From contig CAKAKS010000167.1 in NCBI GenBank assembly GCA_916700875.1, forward strand, positions 1 to 64,000: a DNA stretch of 64,000 bases, written 5' to 3'. The stretch comes from Sebastes aleutianus (Eukaryota; Chordata; Actinopteri; Perciformes; Sebastidae). Of the stretch, positions 10,162 to 22,169 are shown one piece after another. Numbering within the stretch: position 1 is the first letter of the stretch; each line of letters starts with the position of its first letter. The translations under genes were made by a program, and so were the position numbers. Below the pieces are notes generated by a model. That model did no database searches. It saw only the letters and a list, made by a program, of their open reading frames with translations, and was not told where the DNA came from.

Positions 10162-11720
10162 TGTAACCCACCTGATGAATAAGTATACACTGGACTAGTA
10201 TAACCTAGATTCGTAGAGAGGAATAATGAACAGGAATCGGACACCACAATGAGTAAGCAGAACACAGAATTAAGTTTAAAGGAAAATGATTGTATTGACA
10301 CAGAATAAATTCACAATTACTGCCGGCATTCAGTTTTGTTCAGTTTGACATGTATATTGAACTGGGTGCACCCTAAAAAATAAAAGTAATCCCCAAAATA
10401 AAATGTTGAAATCCAATTGTCTTTTGAGGTCCTTCCCCACAGTCCTACCACACTGACAGCAAGGTAGATGAAAGTTGAAAGCGCTCCTCAATCCAGGTGC
10501 TCAGCACGGGTAGCTCGCCATCCCCCTCGTCAGGGAGAGATTCCAATCCAAATCCGGAGTTCAAGGGTATCCAGAAAACCTAGCCTGTGTAAAATAACAC
10601 GGCTTATATAGCAATATATGCAAATCTATCCAAGCTCTTAACTGTACAGTTTAATTTTATCAATATCAACATATAATACAACTTTTCAATGCTTAACCCA
10701 TGAATGTAGGATAACTGTTGTATCACAATATTAACTTGCATCATAATATTAACATATAAAATATGTCAACCTCACTATTATTATAAACCACTCAATAGTA
10801 AAGTGTAAACAACACTATTAAATGACTATTTAATAATTGTGAACCCATTTGAGTTGTAGATTATTATGCAAACAACCTACAGTTTAAACATTAAATACTC
10901 ACTATATTTGAATATTGTGAGTAAGGCAATGTGAATACTTTCCCTGTCACAACACTGACACCTTGCGTTGATGCACACAAGCAGCACAGGGATGAACAGA
11001 ATCAAGCTAATCTCATAACCCATGAAATTCAGCTAAATAATCCCTCTCTGTCCACACAATGTAAATAAAACACACATATTACACATACATATTTCTTTCT
11101 GCCTCTATCACCAAAGAAATACAAAATATAATTTTAGAATACAACTCAGTGGCAAAACATTTCGCTATGTTAGCTCACAGTGCATTTGACTCGTGTTGCC
11201 ATGTGCGGCGGCTGCTTTAATGTTTGGAACTCACCGAGAAAATAAAAGAATAAAACGATGCTCTCAGATGTTCTCAAGGTCGCTTCAATAGGTGACGGAG
11301 CTCTTACTGGCTCATATATAGTTTTACTTCTCTCTGTTCAGTAGTATATCAAGTATAAGTAGTAATAATATCACTCTGTAAATCCAGCTTCTCCGCTGCT
11401 CTCTCATCAATCTCCGTTTTTTCCACACTCCACTGCGTCTCTAACCTGAGTGAGGAGGCGGGACTTGGAATGTTTTACACCAATAGCAACAGTTATTTGA
11501 CTTTGAACCAATAGGCTTATTTGTTGTCAAGTTTTTGACCGGTAGAACACTTCCTGATGCAAAGTTAAAACTCTGAGCAAAAACGGAAATAAAATAAACA
11601 GTGATAAATGAATTTCAGAATAAAATAAGGAATGTGGTTATTTATTAAATAAAAGGAATTTTCAGTGAGGGAAATATCTCTAAATGTTTTAGAAACAACT
11701 GGTTTTCCCAGAGGGTTACA
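10162..11720. repeat. Possible solo LTR or element with TGTAACCC/GGGTTACA ends
   Basis: TGTAACCC at 10162 and GGGTTACA at 11713-11720 are perfectly complementary and have the TG...CA form of LTR termini, about 1.56 kb apart. The interior is AT-rich and non-coding until 11400-11470, where there is a GC-richer promoter-like patch. No short target duplication is visible next to the ends, so the call could be coincidence. The same stretch has no other repeat match in the window. Confidence 0.25.
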
Positions 11721-11909
11721 CCAAGTATGGAAACACTTTGGGTTTCACACATTGGCAGGAAAAGCAGAGCTAGACATCACGGCTAAAGCTGCATGCTAAC
11801 TCTGTCACGGACAGGAAACGTTATCGTATTGTGTAAAAAAAAAAAGCAGTCACTTTCATCTCCGTGGTCAAATGGGCCGACGATACAACTGTAGAGCACC
11901 CATGTGCAT

Positions 11910-12120
11910 GAGCAACTCGATTCTGTTGACATTTTGTCGCAATTCCATCGAAATGCGCTAAAACTGAGCGTTTCAGACAGAGGGTAAATAAAGGCATATT
12001 CAGGCCAGCAGTATGAGGAAAATAAAGTTTTTTTTGAACATTACATCATGTAAACATGTTCTAGTAGAAACACAAAATACAAGTATGAACCTGAAAATGA
12101 GCATGATATGGGACCTTTAA
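11910..12120 (+). mobile_element. TTAA-1 MITE, 5'-truncated copy
   Basis: This is the right 200 bp of the family: GCAATTCCATCGAAATGCGC, GAGCGTTTCAGACAGAGGG, ATGAGGAAAATAAAGTTT, CATGTTCTAGTAGAAACAC and the terminal ATGATATGGGACCTTTAA. The left arm is absent. Its breakpoint near 11905 lies in unrelated sequence. Confidence 0.8.
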
Positions 12121-12162
12121 GAACAGGTGAAAAGAAGGCTTTGTCAGGATAATCTTTCTAAA

Positions 12163-12265
12163 GCGTCGGTTATACTTTCCGCAAGGACGGCCGCACGGAG
12201 ATGAGGCATGGAATTGTGACGAAGAGAACATTTGAATCTTTTATACTATGTGCAGATTTCTCCTC
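12163..12265 (+). repeat. Fragment of a DNA element shared with 63835-63935
   Basis: TCGGTTATACTTTCCGCAAG, GGAATTGTGACGAAGAGAAC and TCTTTTATACTATGTGCAGA match, in reverse, the block at 63835-63935 (TTATGCTTTCTGCAAGGAC, GGAATCGTGACGAGGAAATG, TCTTTTATACTATATGCGGG). The family resembles fish elements with GGTTATACTT ends, but no termini are clear here. Confidence 0.5.
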
Positions 12266-12816
12266 ATTAACCTGATGGTGAAACTGAAGATAAAGCCACA
12301 TCCCTTTGAAAAGAAGATCCAGCCTTCACACATAATCCCTCGTGCTTAGAGGTATTTTTATTTCAGAAAACAAGTCAATGGTAATAAACAGTAGCAGAGT
12401 CTTAACCAAACTATATTTATAAACACAGCGGGACAGATGTGCTGTATAGATCTTGTATCAGTCTCTGCAGAATATGACTACAATCATTTCTTACCTCGTT
12501 CAGATCAATACTACGGTACACAGGAAAGCAGGTTTTGAACTATCAGAAAGAAAGAAAGCTAAAAGGTCAGAGCAAATCCGGGAGGCATCAGCAGGTAAAA
12601 GTGTCTTTGTTGAACAGTGTATGACATCACTAGCGGATGCTGTGCATGGGGGATTCACACAGAATAACAACAGGAAGTTCATGTTCAAATAGAGATCAAT
12701 ATGAACTGCGATTACATTCCTGCAGGAGAAGGTGGGGTTCGATTCCTTAGTTTCCTACATTAATGTCAGAAAATCTGAGCATTTTTATAAAAGAATAGCA
12801 GAGAAAATAAATACAG
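12266..12816. other. Spacer without recognised features
   Basis: I see no repeat match, RNA gene or convincing coding frame. Overlapping frames of 79 and 62 codons on opposite strands near 12500-12690 have no codon bias. Confidence 0.4.
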
Positions 12817-13317
12817 TAGGACTGTCAAAGTTAACGCAATAACACAATTTCATTTTAATGCCACTAATTTAAGGGGCCCCTTGACCTCTGACCTCCAGAT
12901 ATGTGAATGAAAATGGGTTCTATGGGTACCCACGAGTCTCCCCTTTACAGACATGCCCACTTTATGATAATCACATGCAGTTTGGGGCAAGTCATGGTCA
13001 AGTCAGCACACTGACACACTGACAGCTGTTGTTGCCTGTTGGGCTGCAGTTTGCCATGTTATGATTTGAGCATATTTTGTTATGCTAAATGCAGTACCTG
13101 TGAGGGTTTCTGGACAATATTTGCATTTTTTTGTGTTGTTAATTGATTTCCAATAATAAATATATACATAAATGTGCATAAAGCAGCATATTTGTCCACT
13201 CCCATGTTGATAAGAGTATTAAATACTTGACAAATCTCCCTTTAAGGTACATTTGGAACAGATAAAAAATGTGCAAAAAAAACAGCGATTCAATATTTTA
13301 ATCGATTGACAGCCCTA
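12817..13317 (+). mobile_element. hAT-type MITE (TAGGACTGTCAAAG...GATTGACAGCCCTA) with TSD
   Basis: The ends are TAGGACTGTCAAAGTTAACG and TTTTAATCGATTGACAGCCCTA. Flanking octamers AAATACAG (12809-12816) and AAATAAAG (13318-13325) agree at seven of eight, as expected for hAT. The interior block CCTTGACCTCTGACCTC...CAGATATGTGAATG...GGGTACCCACGAG recurs at 25966-26544, 38638-39295 and 42048-42827. It is non-coding. Confidence 0.85.
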
Positions 13318-13509
13318 AAATAAAGTGTAGTTTTTACACCTGTTTTAACAAATGTAACCGTGCGTCACTTCACTGGCAGTAATCAAGAGCTGACATGCGC
13401 TAAACTTAGCTTAGCACAAAGACTGGAAATCTGTGGAAACAGCTAGCCTGGCTCTGTCCAAAAGGCAAAGAAAATCTGCATACCAGCACCTTTAAAGTTC
13501 ACTCATTAA

Positions 13510-13607
13510 CACGTTATATTCTTCACCGTCGAAGACTCAAATATTGTCCAATATTTCTCACTGAAGTTTCAAGGCTCCCAAAAAAATGGTATTCGGGACA
13601 GTCTTAT
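13510..13607 (+). repeat. Right-end fragment of the 48683-49938 hAT family
   Basis: ATATTTCTCACTGAAGTTTC, CCAAAAAAATGGTATTCGGG and ACAGTC match the right terminus at 49870-49938 (ATATTTCTCACCGAAGCTTC, GGTATTCGGGACAGCCCTA). Only the last hundred bases are present. Confidence 0.6.
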
Positions 13608-13637
13608 AATACTATAATAATACTATACTAATACTCT

Positions 13638-14142
13638 TTAAAGGTCCCATATTGTAAAAAAGTGACATTTTCATGGCTTTTATATTCTAAAGCAGGTTTA
13701 AGTTCTACATAAATACTGGGAAAGTATTGAACCACTTAATCAACACTGAAATACACACAGTCCGTATTCAGAAACTGAGCTTTTGAAATAAGCCGTCAGG
13801 ATTTCTGTCCCTTTGTGATATCACAAATCTACAATATTTAGACCATTTCAAAGTTATAAACATAAACATTCTAAATGTGTCTCAGTTTATTTTCTGTTGC
13901 AGTGTATGTAAATAACTTCAGCTGACGGGAAGTAAACATGGACCCAAGCTGTTGCCTAGCAACACAATTCTGTTGCAATTCCATTGAAATGTACTAAAAC
14001 GGAGGGTAAATACAGGTACATTCAAGCAGACAGTATGAGGAAAATAAAGGTTTTGTTAAACATTGAAGTATTTAAACATGTTCTAGTAAAAACCCAAAAT
14101 ACAAATATGATTCTGAAAATGAGCATGGTATGTCCCCTTTAA
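13638..14142 (+). mobile_element. TTAA-1 MITE copy inserted into an L2 fragment
   Basis: A full-length copy with TTAAAGGTCCCATATTGT at the left and GTATGTCCCCTTTAA at the right. The L2 fragment (antisense) starts immediately at the right border, so the MITE landed in or at the edge of the older LINE relic. Confidence 0.88.
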
Positions 14143-14593
14143 GATATGATGCTGCCTGACCAGTAAGGGCTTTGTAGGTGAGGAGGATGATTCTATACTG
14201 GATTTTACAGGAACCTGGTGCAAAGAAGCTAATATGGCATAAATATGATCTCCCTTTTTTCAGTTCTTGTCAGTACACGTGCTGCAGCATTATGGATCAA
14301 CTAGAGGGACTTATTGCAATAATCCACCCTAGAAGTAACAAATGCATGCACTAGTTTTTCTACAGTTTTTGAGAGAATATGCCTCATTTGTTGCAATGTT
14401 GCGTGGGTGAAAGAAGGCAGTCCTTGAAGCCAGTCCTTATGTTGGGATTTAAAGGACATATCCTGATCAAACATAACTCTGAGATTCTTTACGGCGGTGC
14501 TGGAGGCCAGGGCAATGACATCTGAAGTAACTATAACACTAGATAATTTGTTTCGCAGGTGTTTGGAGCCAGGTACAATAACTTAAGTTTTGC
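14143..14593 (-). pseudogene. L2-clade LINE ORF2 (reverse transcriptase C-terminal part), antisense relic
   Basis: On the minus strand, short pieces in several frames read like the end of an L2-clade reverse transcriptase: a segment with D-M-S-F-x-S, then H-A-F-V-T-S-R-V-D-Y-C-N, then N-A-A-A-R-V-L-T-R-T, then K-A-L-T-G. These match the well-known L2/Maui-type string in which H-A-F-I-T-S-R-L-D-Y-C-N is followed by Q-N-A-A-A-R-V-L-T. Frameshifts separate the pieces, so it is dead. About 450 bp remain of an element normally several kb long. Confidence 0.8.
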
Positions 14594-14650
14594 CAACCTT
14601 GTGATTAAAGGACGACCTGCTTCTACCTCCTGAGTCACAGCCGCCCCAAT
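14594..14650 (-). mobile_element. Head of a tRNA-derived SINE, truncated
   Basis: Read on the minus strand, GGGGCGGCTGTGACTCAGGA, GGTAGAAGCAGGTCGTCC and AAGGTTGGC resemble the 5' tRNA-like head of a common teleost SINE; the copy at 29031-29316 has TTTGGCTCAGGATGTAAAGC and AGGTCATC at the same places. The B box and body are missing because the sequence passes straight into the L2 fragment. Confidence 0.55.
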
Positions 14651-14999
14651 CTTCTACTAAACACCTTCCATGTACGACAATGTTACTTTTCTTTTATGTG
14701 AGCTATAAAAGCATGTTTAAAAGCAGACGTGGCCTTTAGATGACTCACAGAAGACATGAAATACTGTACATTCCCCCACTGAATACCACTGAACTAACAC
14801 TACTGTATCAGCAAACAAAGCTGTGGAGGCAGTGTGGGAACAGCAACCACCTGGTGCTTTATTCCTCCGTCTCACTCTAATTGGTGTTCAATTACTGTAT
14901 GCTCGTAAGAAGCACTTTCAGGACAGTCTGTTAATTGCGCGGAGTTTATAAAATGGTTTCTTTCACTGAGCGTTGCTTTCTGAATGAAGACTATACAGG

Positions 15000-15160
15000 G
15001 CTGGGTTCGTCACTGATTTCCCACATCGATTTGATTCGATTCACGAAGTCCCAATTTGATTCAATTTCTGATGGGATTCGATATCGATTCGCTTAGGGAT
15101 ATTTCAGTAACAATACCAATATTGCTTGGATATGAAAGAGATTCTCAGATCACTAATGAT
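15000..15160. repeat. Left-end fragment of a hAT-like element (GGGCTGGGTTCG...TCGATTCGATT)
   Basis: CAGGGCTGGGTTCGTCACTG then ATCGATTTGATTCGATTCAC has the permuted GATTCGAT terminus typical of several teleost hAT MITE families. No right end or target duplication was found. The following 400 bp are AT-rich and non-coding. Confidence 0.45.
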
Positions 15161-15573
15161 GCAAATTGTACAAGGAACTCTCTAACTAAGACTGCAGCTA
15201 TAGATTATTTTAGTATTCTACCTATTATTCCATCGATTAATCGAATAATTAAAAAATACTTTTGCTTTGTTAAGGAGCTACAGTAAATATACAAAAGAGA
15301 AAACAAGAAGAACAATCAATTGGTTTTATTTTTAGAAAAATCTACATTTTCAATGCTTAAATTGGATACAATAATAGTATTTGTCAAAACTAAACCCGTT
15401 TAATGCATTTATGCCATATTGTATTCTCGGTTTTGAATAAAACATTTTGTAAAAATGCCAACAAGTAAATGAACATAATTTCACTTTTAAAAAAAGGTAC
15501 ACATCTTATAAAGGTACTAGAACTTTAACTGATTGAACTGTGATGATGTCTTTGTATTCAAAATTGATATTAG

Positions 15574-15735
15574 GGGGTGTAACGATACGTTTTTACAACG
15601 ATACGATACGATTTCCATGATTCCGATACGATTCAAGGACGATATTTGGCTCATCTAGAGCGATACGATACGATACGATACGATACGATACGATACGATA
15701 CGATACGATACGATACGATGATTTGAAATCGATAC
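15574..15735. repeat. hAT-like terminus (GGGGGTGTAACGATACG) with (CGATA)12 tract
   Basis: The left end GGGGGTGTAACGATACG leads into dispersed CGATACG motifs. These have expanded into an uninterrupted run of about 12 CGATA units at 15661-15719. The matching right end (CGTATCGTTACACCCC) is not present downstream, so the element is truncated. The tandem tract probably grew by slippage from the terminus itself. Confidence 0.65.
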
Positions 15736-16259
15736 AGTAACTTATATTTTGCCAAAAATTCAGTCAGTGTGAATTTTTTTTAGTTTCAGAGAATTTTTTT
15801 CTTACATTCTGGTGACTTTAAAATAATGAAAAAAATCTAATTAATAAGTAGGCCTAATTTTCATTTTACTTTTAATTCTCAGAAAAGAAAACTGCATAAT
15901 TTGCCCCTCTGGCGTGAACAAAAGTTATGTTTACAGCAGAACAGCATAAAAACAACTGCAGGAGTGTGTATTGCATGTGTGAAACAAAATACTTATGCTC
16001 AAACACTCCACCCGGCACCTTGACATACTAGATTATACATATCTGTGTGAGTGGGTGATGCACTGCGGCCCTTATGCTGCTATTGTTGTTGATGTGATGA
16101 CACTTGAGCCAGCGGATAAAGACCATGAGATACAGTAGAAAGCTCTAAACAAGCTACTAGGTGGAAAATAACAAGATGAAATGTTAAAATAGCAATGTGT
16201 TTCATTTGTTAAATTTAAAAAAAAAGTGACTCACCATATCTAGTTTTGTACTAAAAAAA

Positions 16260-17174
16260 AGAAGCTCACTCAGCCTGACGTTGCTGTATCTGATACTACA
16301 AGTACAAGAAGCAAAGTGCCTCCATTTCTCCTCTGCTCCCTTTTCCCAACATGCAGTTTGACGCCGTGGTGACAATCTGTTAGTGAAGCTGAGAACACAC
16401 TAAAGCTTTTTCTCACTGAGGATTTCCCCACAGTCTTCCCTTGCAGCTTGTACCATATTTCAAATTCATACACATCTTCACCGCCTCTCCATCTATTTTA
16501 TACTTTACATTCCCACTCCACATTGTTAGCAAACTATAGCAGGCACTGTCTGTCACAGTTTTCTGGCTTCTTGTACTCTGTAATGATGTCTGAAACAAAT
16601 CGTGTTTTTACTTAAACCGTGGAAATCTCTCTGGAAACGACCTGAGCTGTCCTGTAAAGCCCCGGAGATCTGCCAGGCTAACATCCCGAAGTTGGATTAA
16701 ATTATTACAACGCTCCTCTACATTTTTAATATGTCCTGTGATGAGAGAGACAGTCCCAATGCAAATGGAGTGTATGTAAGTAAGGCTGTGTAAGTTTCCA
16801 CATGGATGAATGACATGCTGGATTAAAGCACATGTCAAGAAATAAAAACAGCAGCAGCAGAAAAAAAGACTGTAAATGACATTAATTGCGGTGCAGAATG
16901 GCACAGTGGCATCATTAAACAATGGTATAATGCCTCAGCAGGCAGCGATTAAAGTGACCATTAATGCAAACTAATACCACTATATCTCTCTTCTGTCAGA
17001 GTCCATTAGACACCCAATGAAGTTAGCATGTTACAGCTCATTTGGATCGATCTCTCAGTGAGTAAATGCTGAACAATTCCAGACCGTTTTCCACCAAAAA
17101 CACCTCTCCAAACATGGACATTTGTCTCTACAGGTTTAACCCTGAGAGTTTGGGGCAAAAACAATGCAATTTTT
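16260..17174. other. Single-copy spacer
   Basis: There are no repeat matches. The segment at about 16900-16985, with AGCGATTAAAGTGACCATTA and ATGCAAAC, looks like unique, moderately complex sequence and could be conserved non-coding DNA. There is no gene evidence. Confidence 0.35.
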
Positions 17175-17678
17175 TTAAAGGTCCCATATCGTGCTCATTT
17201 TCAGGTTCATACTTGTATTTTATGTTTCTACTAGAACATGTTTACATGCTGTAATGTTCAAAAATCACTTTATTTTCCTCATACTGTCTGCCTGAATAAA
17301 CCTGTATTCACCCTCTGTCTGAAACGCTCAGTTTTAGTGCATTTCAATGGAATTGCATTGTTAGGCAACAGCTTGGGTCCATGTTTATTTCCTGTCAGCT
17401 GATGTTGTTCACATACACTGCAACAGGAAATAAACTGGGACAAATTTAGAATGTTAATGTTTAAAACTGCGTAGTGGTCTAAATATTGTGTATTTGTGAC
17501 ATCACAAATGGACAGAAATCCTAACGGCTTGTTTCAAATGCAGTTTTTCTGAATACAGGCCGTGTGTCTCCGTATATTAAGCGTTTTGATAGGTTAACAG
17601 TATTTTTATAGCACTTAAACCTGCTTTATAATATAAAAGACATGAAAATCAATTTTTTTTACAATATGGGACCTTTAA
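17175..17678 (-). mobile_element. TTAA-1 MITE copy, reverse orientation
   Basis: A full-length copy bordered by TTAA at both ends. The left side reads TTAAAGGTCCCATATCGTGC then TCATTTTCAGG, and the right side ends ACAATATGGGACCTTTAA. All internal landmarks are present. Confidence 0.88.
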
Positions 17679-19282
17679 TAAAATATAAATGTGTTATTTT
17701 CGCCAATACTAAAACGGTGTTTTTGAATATTTCTGCATACTGGGGTCCCTAAACAGTCTTGAATTACAGAAATTGGGTATCACTGCAAAGCTGAGACTCT
17801 TGTGGATCCAATGAGCCCAACTGTAGTCATGAGTGATGATGTTAGTCCCCATAGGAGACATTTCAGTGTAGTGAGACAATCTTCTGAAACTTGACCTCAC
17901 TGTATAAAATGACCTGTGGTGACCTCTAGGATAATCACAGCCTCATGAAACTTTACAACCACAAACTATAGACCTAGAGCATTCAAAGGATGGATAGCTT
18001 TCTTACCTAGGTTAGCAATAAAAGGGGTTTCTGAGCAGCTTCCAGCCAGAAACTGAAGTGCTCGCCATCCAATTGCCGAAAAATGCAATTCTTGCGGAAA
18101 TCTCCAAATGTCAAAGGTTTTTGATCCCAATTCACAGCATGGCTTTTTCTATGGTGTTCCTCAAGGTCTTGGTGTCTCAATGTGGGATTTTGGAAGGATT
18201 ATTGATCATTTTTATCAATACTGCAGTGGTAAAAAAAGGTTAAATTTAGCATCAAATCGGTAACAAATGGTATCAAACCAAAAATTGCTGTAACAATTTA
18301 TGAGACATAATAGAGCATGGGGATGACCATCATATACTCATATCATAATGTTCTACACTCTTACACACTTTCACAATGTATTTTAATTGATTCATTAATT
18401 TATTAATTGATGTTTATTTCTGAACGATTTGACACACATGGCTGAGCTGCATCTCAAATTAATCTCCAGGTTCCCAGCTTTCAGATGATGTACACCACTT
18501 CTATGTGACATCTACTGTTGACTATTTTTTCTCCCCCTGAACATCCGAAAACCCATCCGAATGATAAGGGGTTGGGAGTGGTGGTTACTGTGACACTATC
18601 ATTACAATGAGTTAAAGCCATTTGGGTTGTAAGAGCTAATAAGACCTGAAAAAAATGTTATACTCTACAAATTATTGTTAATGGATTAGCTAAGGGCTAT
18701 GTCTCTTGATAACAGAATGGCTCTTATTCACCCTAATAAATCCTGAAAGAGTTTTATGGGTTTTATTTTTTTATTGCTAGATATTGCGAGATGGCTCTAT
18801 AGGATTCAAAACGGCATTTCAGTATGTAGAATTCACACAAAAATCAAAGATATACAATCGCTAAGTGGAACGAGTTATGTCAAGTGTTCGGGGTTACGGA
18901 AGTTAAACTCCCATTCATTTTCTGCAAAGACAGTATTATGTGACTGTCAGTTGGAGCACTTCCAAAGCTTGGATGGGAACAAAACTTTCCAGGTTGAATC
19001 ACCTGTACAAAAGATGACAAGAAATATGTGATTCTTTGATGAAAAGTTAAAGCTTAAAATGTGACAGAGGCCAAGAACGATGAATCTGTTGGCACCAAAG
19101 CAAGCAGTTAAACATTCGACAGACAGGGAGCAGCTTTAGTATTTATTTGGAGTCGTGTTTGTCTCCACCTGATGAATGTAAGTCCAATATTCACTCTACT
19201 TTTAGCTCTGTTTTGGTCTCCACCATCTCCTGAGGAGTTTTTAGCTGATAAAATGCTCCACTTTCCTCACCAGCTGCTAACT
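17679..19282. other. Unassigned, possibly an old repeat (17100-18300 and 18540-19030)
   Basis: The region is AT-rich with prose-like complexity and no codon bias. The stretches near 17740-17830 and 18540-18760 resemble sequence that recurs in fish genomes, but nothing else in the window matches them and I cannot name an element. Frames of up to 91 codons (18756-19031) show no family motifs. Confidence 0.3.
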
Positions 19283-20277
19283 TATGGTGACCAGACGACC
19301 CGGTTTGTCCGGGACTGTCCCAGTTTCAAGCTGACGTGTCCCGAGTCCCGACACATACCTGTAAAACACTCAAATGTCCCGGTTTTCAACAGTCACTAAC
19401 AAATTGTCCCGGTTTTCACTACAATTAAGATAATAACCATCTTATACTTACATAGACATTTATCATGTTCCACTCATTAATTCATTTGTGCACACAGGAT
19501 AAGTGTGTATATAGAGAGCCAGCACAGTGCACCGCTGCAGTCTCTAACTAGAGTGATGTTGCGCGCAGTCATGTCACAATTTACGCACGGACACAACAGA
19601 TTACGCTGTTTACATTTTGTGCAATTTTGAATCACAGAACCCTCTGTCCTTATGGGCACATCAAAAATGTGGTTTTGATTAATTATTCTACACAGTTCCT
19701 TCTGCGCATCAACACGCATTTCGCTCCTCTTATAACTCCATCAAGACCGTCTGTTCCTGTCAGTCTTTCACCCGGACGGTGTCTCCATCCTGGCCAAAAT
19801 GACGTCTGAGGTCCACAATTTAATTATAATAGCCTACAGGTAGATGTGTGGCTGTGGCGAGCAACATGATGTGATAAAGATGGTTCGGGTTCAAAAGTAA
19901 AGTTGAAGAAAAATGTCCGTAGTCCCAGACAACAATACGTGTACTCTGAGGAACACTCTCTACAGGACTCCCAAAATGTCAGTGCATCATGACGGGGATA
20001 GCTCGGTGATTAAAGGGGGAGAAAGTAGTGCATGTGATAAGTCATGATGTCACAGCCTCTAATGCACCGCCCTATAATGCCTTCTTTCTGAGCCCACTCT
20101 GTGCTCAAATGCGCCACAGGTGTGCCAAGTTAGCCATCCTGATGAAAACCCCTATGGTACTTGCATATTAGCGTGTGCCCGTGTGAGCGTGAACACACGT
20201 GCATGAACGTGCGCATGCATGAACGCGCGGTACACTTCAGTGTCCCGGTTTGGGGGTTTGAAAATATGGTCACCCTA
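19283..20277. mobile_element. hAT-type element (TATGGTGACC...GGTCACCCTA) with perfect 8-bp TSD
   Basis: The ends TATGGTGACCAGACG and AAAATATGGTCACCCTA are imperfect inverted termini. The octamer TGCTAACT lies immediately on both sides (19275-19282 and 20278-20285). Subterminal copies of GTGTCCCGGTTT occur at both ends in inverted order. At 995 bp the element is too short to encode a transposase, and its frames (60-80 codons) are not transposase-like. Confidence 0.85.
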
Positions 20278-20847
20278 TGCTAACTGCATCTGTTTGCTGC
20301 TTGGAGCTGCAGGTAGTGTAGCGCAAGTTTAGCATTAGCTTTTTCACGGAAAACAGCTGTCTTCCTTCGATGAAACCGAACCAAAATAAGTCAAAAACAA
20401 TGAGCTGAAGGAGGTTTTAAAATCTCTGAAGAGCTGAGGGGGAGCTTCGGAGTTGTTTGATAATTCTCTGTGGGTTTGTGAGTGACCCATTGTTACATGA
20501 AAGTATTGATGAGCTTCAAAATTCTGCTTTTGTGTACTGATGACAGCAAGCAGAAGCTAGAGATTATGCTCTGTAGACGTGATGAGTCATTCAGCAAGAT
20601 AAATCAGTTGATTTTCAAATGCAAATTTGGTATTCTGTAACTACTGAATAGTTACTGAATTCATACAAATTTCCATTCTAACAACAAAAAAAAAGATCTT
20701 AACTCAAGGGCCCACTTTCAACCACATCTCAAAGTCTTCCTCAATTGATGGAGTTTGCTCAGTATTGGTGCCGTTTGTTTGTTCCCTTTACTGTTTGTTG
20801 CAGCAACAAAGTAGTTCATATAAATGAGCCATTGATAGCAGTTTATC

Positions 20848-21361
20848 TTAAAGGTCCAGTGTGTCGGGTTTAGGGGGATTTATTGACAGAAATTGAATAT
20901 AATATTCATTACTGTATAATCATGTGAAACTAAGAAATCGTTTTTCGTCAGCTTAGAATGAGCTCTTCATATCTACATAGGGAGCGGGTCCTCTTCACGG
21001 AGTCTCTAGTGAGAGCCTTTCACGTTTTTACGTCACCTGAAGGTCAGGGTAACTGAATACCCCTCAGATCACGCCTCCCTTACGTGGTATCTTTCAGGAA
21101 CTTCAACTCAAGTACTTTGAGAGCGACGAAAATCAGACAGCAGCTGGCGGTACCAGTGTTTGGTTTGTCCGTTCTGGGCTACTGTAGAAACATGGAGGAG
21201 CAACATGGCGGACTCCGTGAAGAGGATTCGCTCCCTATAGAGATGTGAAGGGCTCATTCTAAGCTAACGAGAATACACTACTGAACACATAGTTATGAAT
21301 ATTATATTCCATTTCTGCTAATAGATGCCGCTAAATCCTACATAAATTCCTGCTCCTTTAA
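20848..21361. mobile_element. TTAA-3 foldback MITE (AGGTCCAGTGTGT termini)
   Basis: It begins TTAAAGGTCCAGTGTGTCGG and ends CCTGCTCCTTTAA. Long imperfect inverted arms include GAATATAATATTCAT against ATGAATATTATATTC, and AGAATGAGCTCTTCATATCT against GATGTGAAGGGCTCATTCT. The centre contains CATGGAGGAGCAACATGGCG. TTAA borders group it with the other TTAA families by target site. Confidence 0.8.
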
Positions 21362-21383
21362 TCCTGCTAACATTTAACACATT

Positions 21384-21470
21384 TAGAGCTGAAACAATTA
21401 TTAACTTAATCCATCAGTCGATCGACAGAAAATTGTTTTCTATTTGATGATGGATTATGATGGATTGATC
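21384..21470 (+). repeat. Left-end fragment of a hAT-like element (TAGAGCTGAAACAATTATT)
   Basis: TTTAGAGCTGAAACAATTAT, TCAGTCGATCGACAGAAAAT and TATTTGATGATGGATTATGA look like the left end of a widespread fish element whose right end reads TGCAGCCCTA. A matching right end occurs at 28970-29029. Confidence 0.45.
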
Positions 21471-21472
21471 AT

Positions 21473-21979
21473 ATAAAGGTCCTATATTGTAAAAAGTGCG
21501 ATTTTCATGTCTTTTATATTATAAAGCAAGCTTTATAAATAGGGTTAAACTATCAAAACGCTCAATATATGGAGAAATACACACAGCCCGTATTCAGAAA
21601 TTGCACGTTTGAAACATGCCGTTTGGATTTCTGTCCATTTGTGATGTCACAAATATACAATATTTAGACCATTACACGGTTTTAAACGTAAACATTCTAA
21701 ATGTGTATTTTATTTCCTGTTGCAGTGTATGTAAATAACATCAGCTGACAGGACGTAAACATGGACCCAAACTGTTGCCTAGCAATGCAATTCTGTTGCA
21801 ATTCCATTGAAATGCGATAAAACGGAGCGTTTCAGACAGAGGGTAAATACAGGTATATTCAGGCAGACAGTATGAGGAAAACAATGTGTTTTTTGAACAT
21901 TAAAGCGTGTAAACATGTTCTATTAGAAACACAAAATGCAAGTATGAACCTGAAAATGAGCACAATATGGGACCTTTAA
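21473..21979 (+). mobile_element. TTAA-1 MITE copy, full length
   Basis: Left ATAAAGGTCCTATATTGT, where the border tetramer has decayed from TTAA to ATAA. The right end is ACAATATGGGACCTTTAA. Internal landmarks are complete. Confidence 0.87.
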
Positions 21980-22169
21980 GTAATTTTTTTAAGCAAAATG
22001 ACAAACATTCTCTGGTTTCCTGCAACTCAAACGTGACGTTTTGCTGCTTTTCTTTGTCTACAGTTGATCAAACAAAACAATCTAAAGACATTTTTTTTCT
22101 GACATATATCAGAAAATTATATTTTATAGGCCGAACGATTAATCGGAACATCGGTTGATTATTCAAAAA

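Noticed and set aside
10162..11720. Definite solo LTR
   Set aside because: Only 8-bp complementary TG...CA ends support it. There is no target duplication, primer site or second copy, so it is kept only as a low-confidence repeat.
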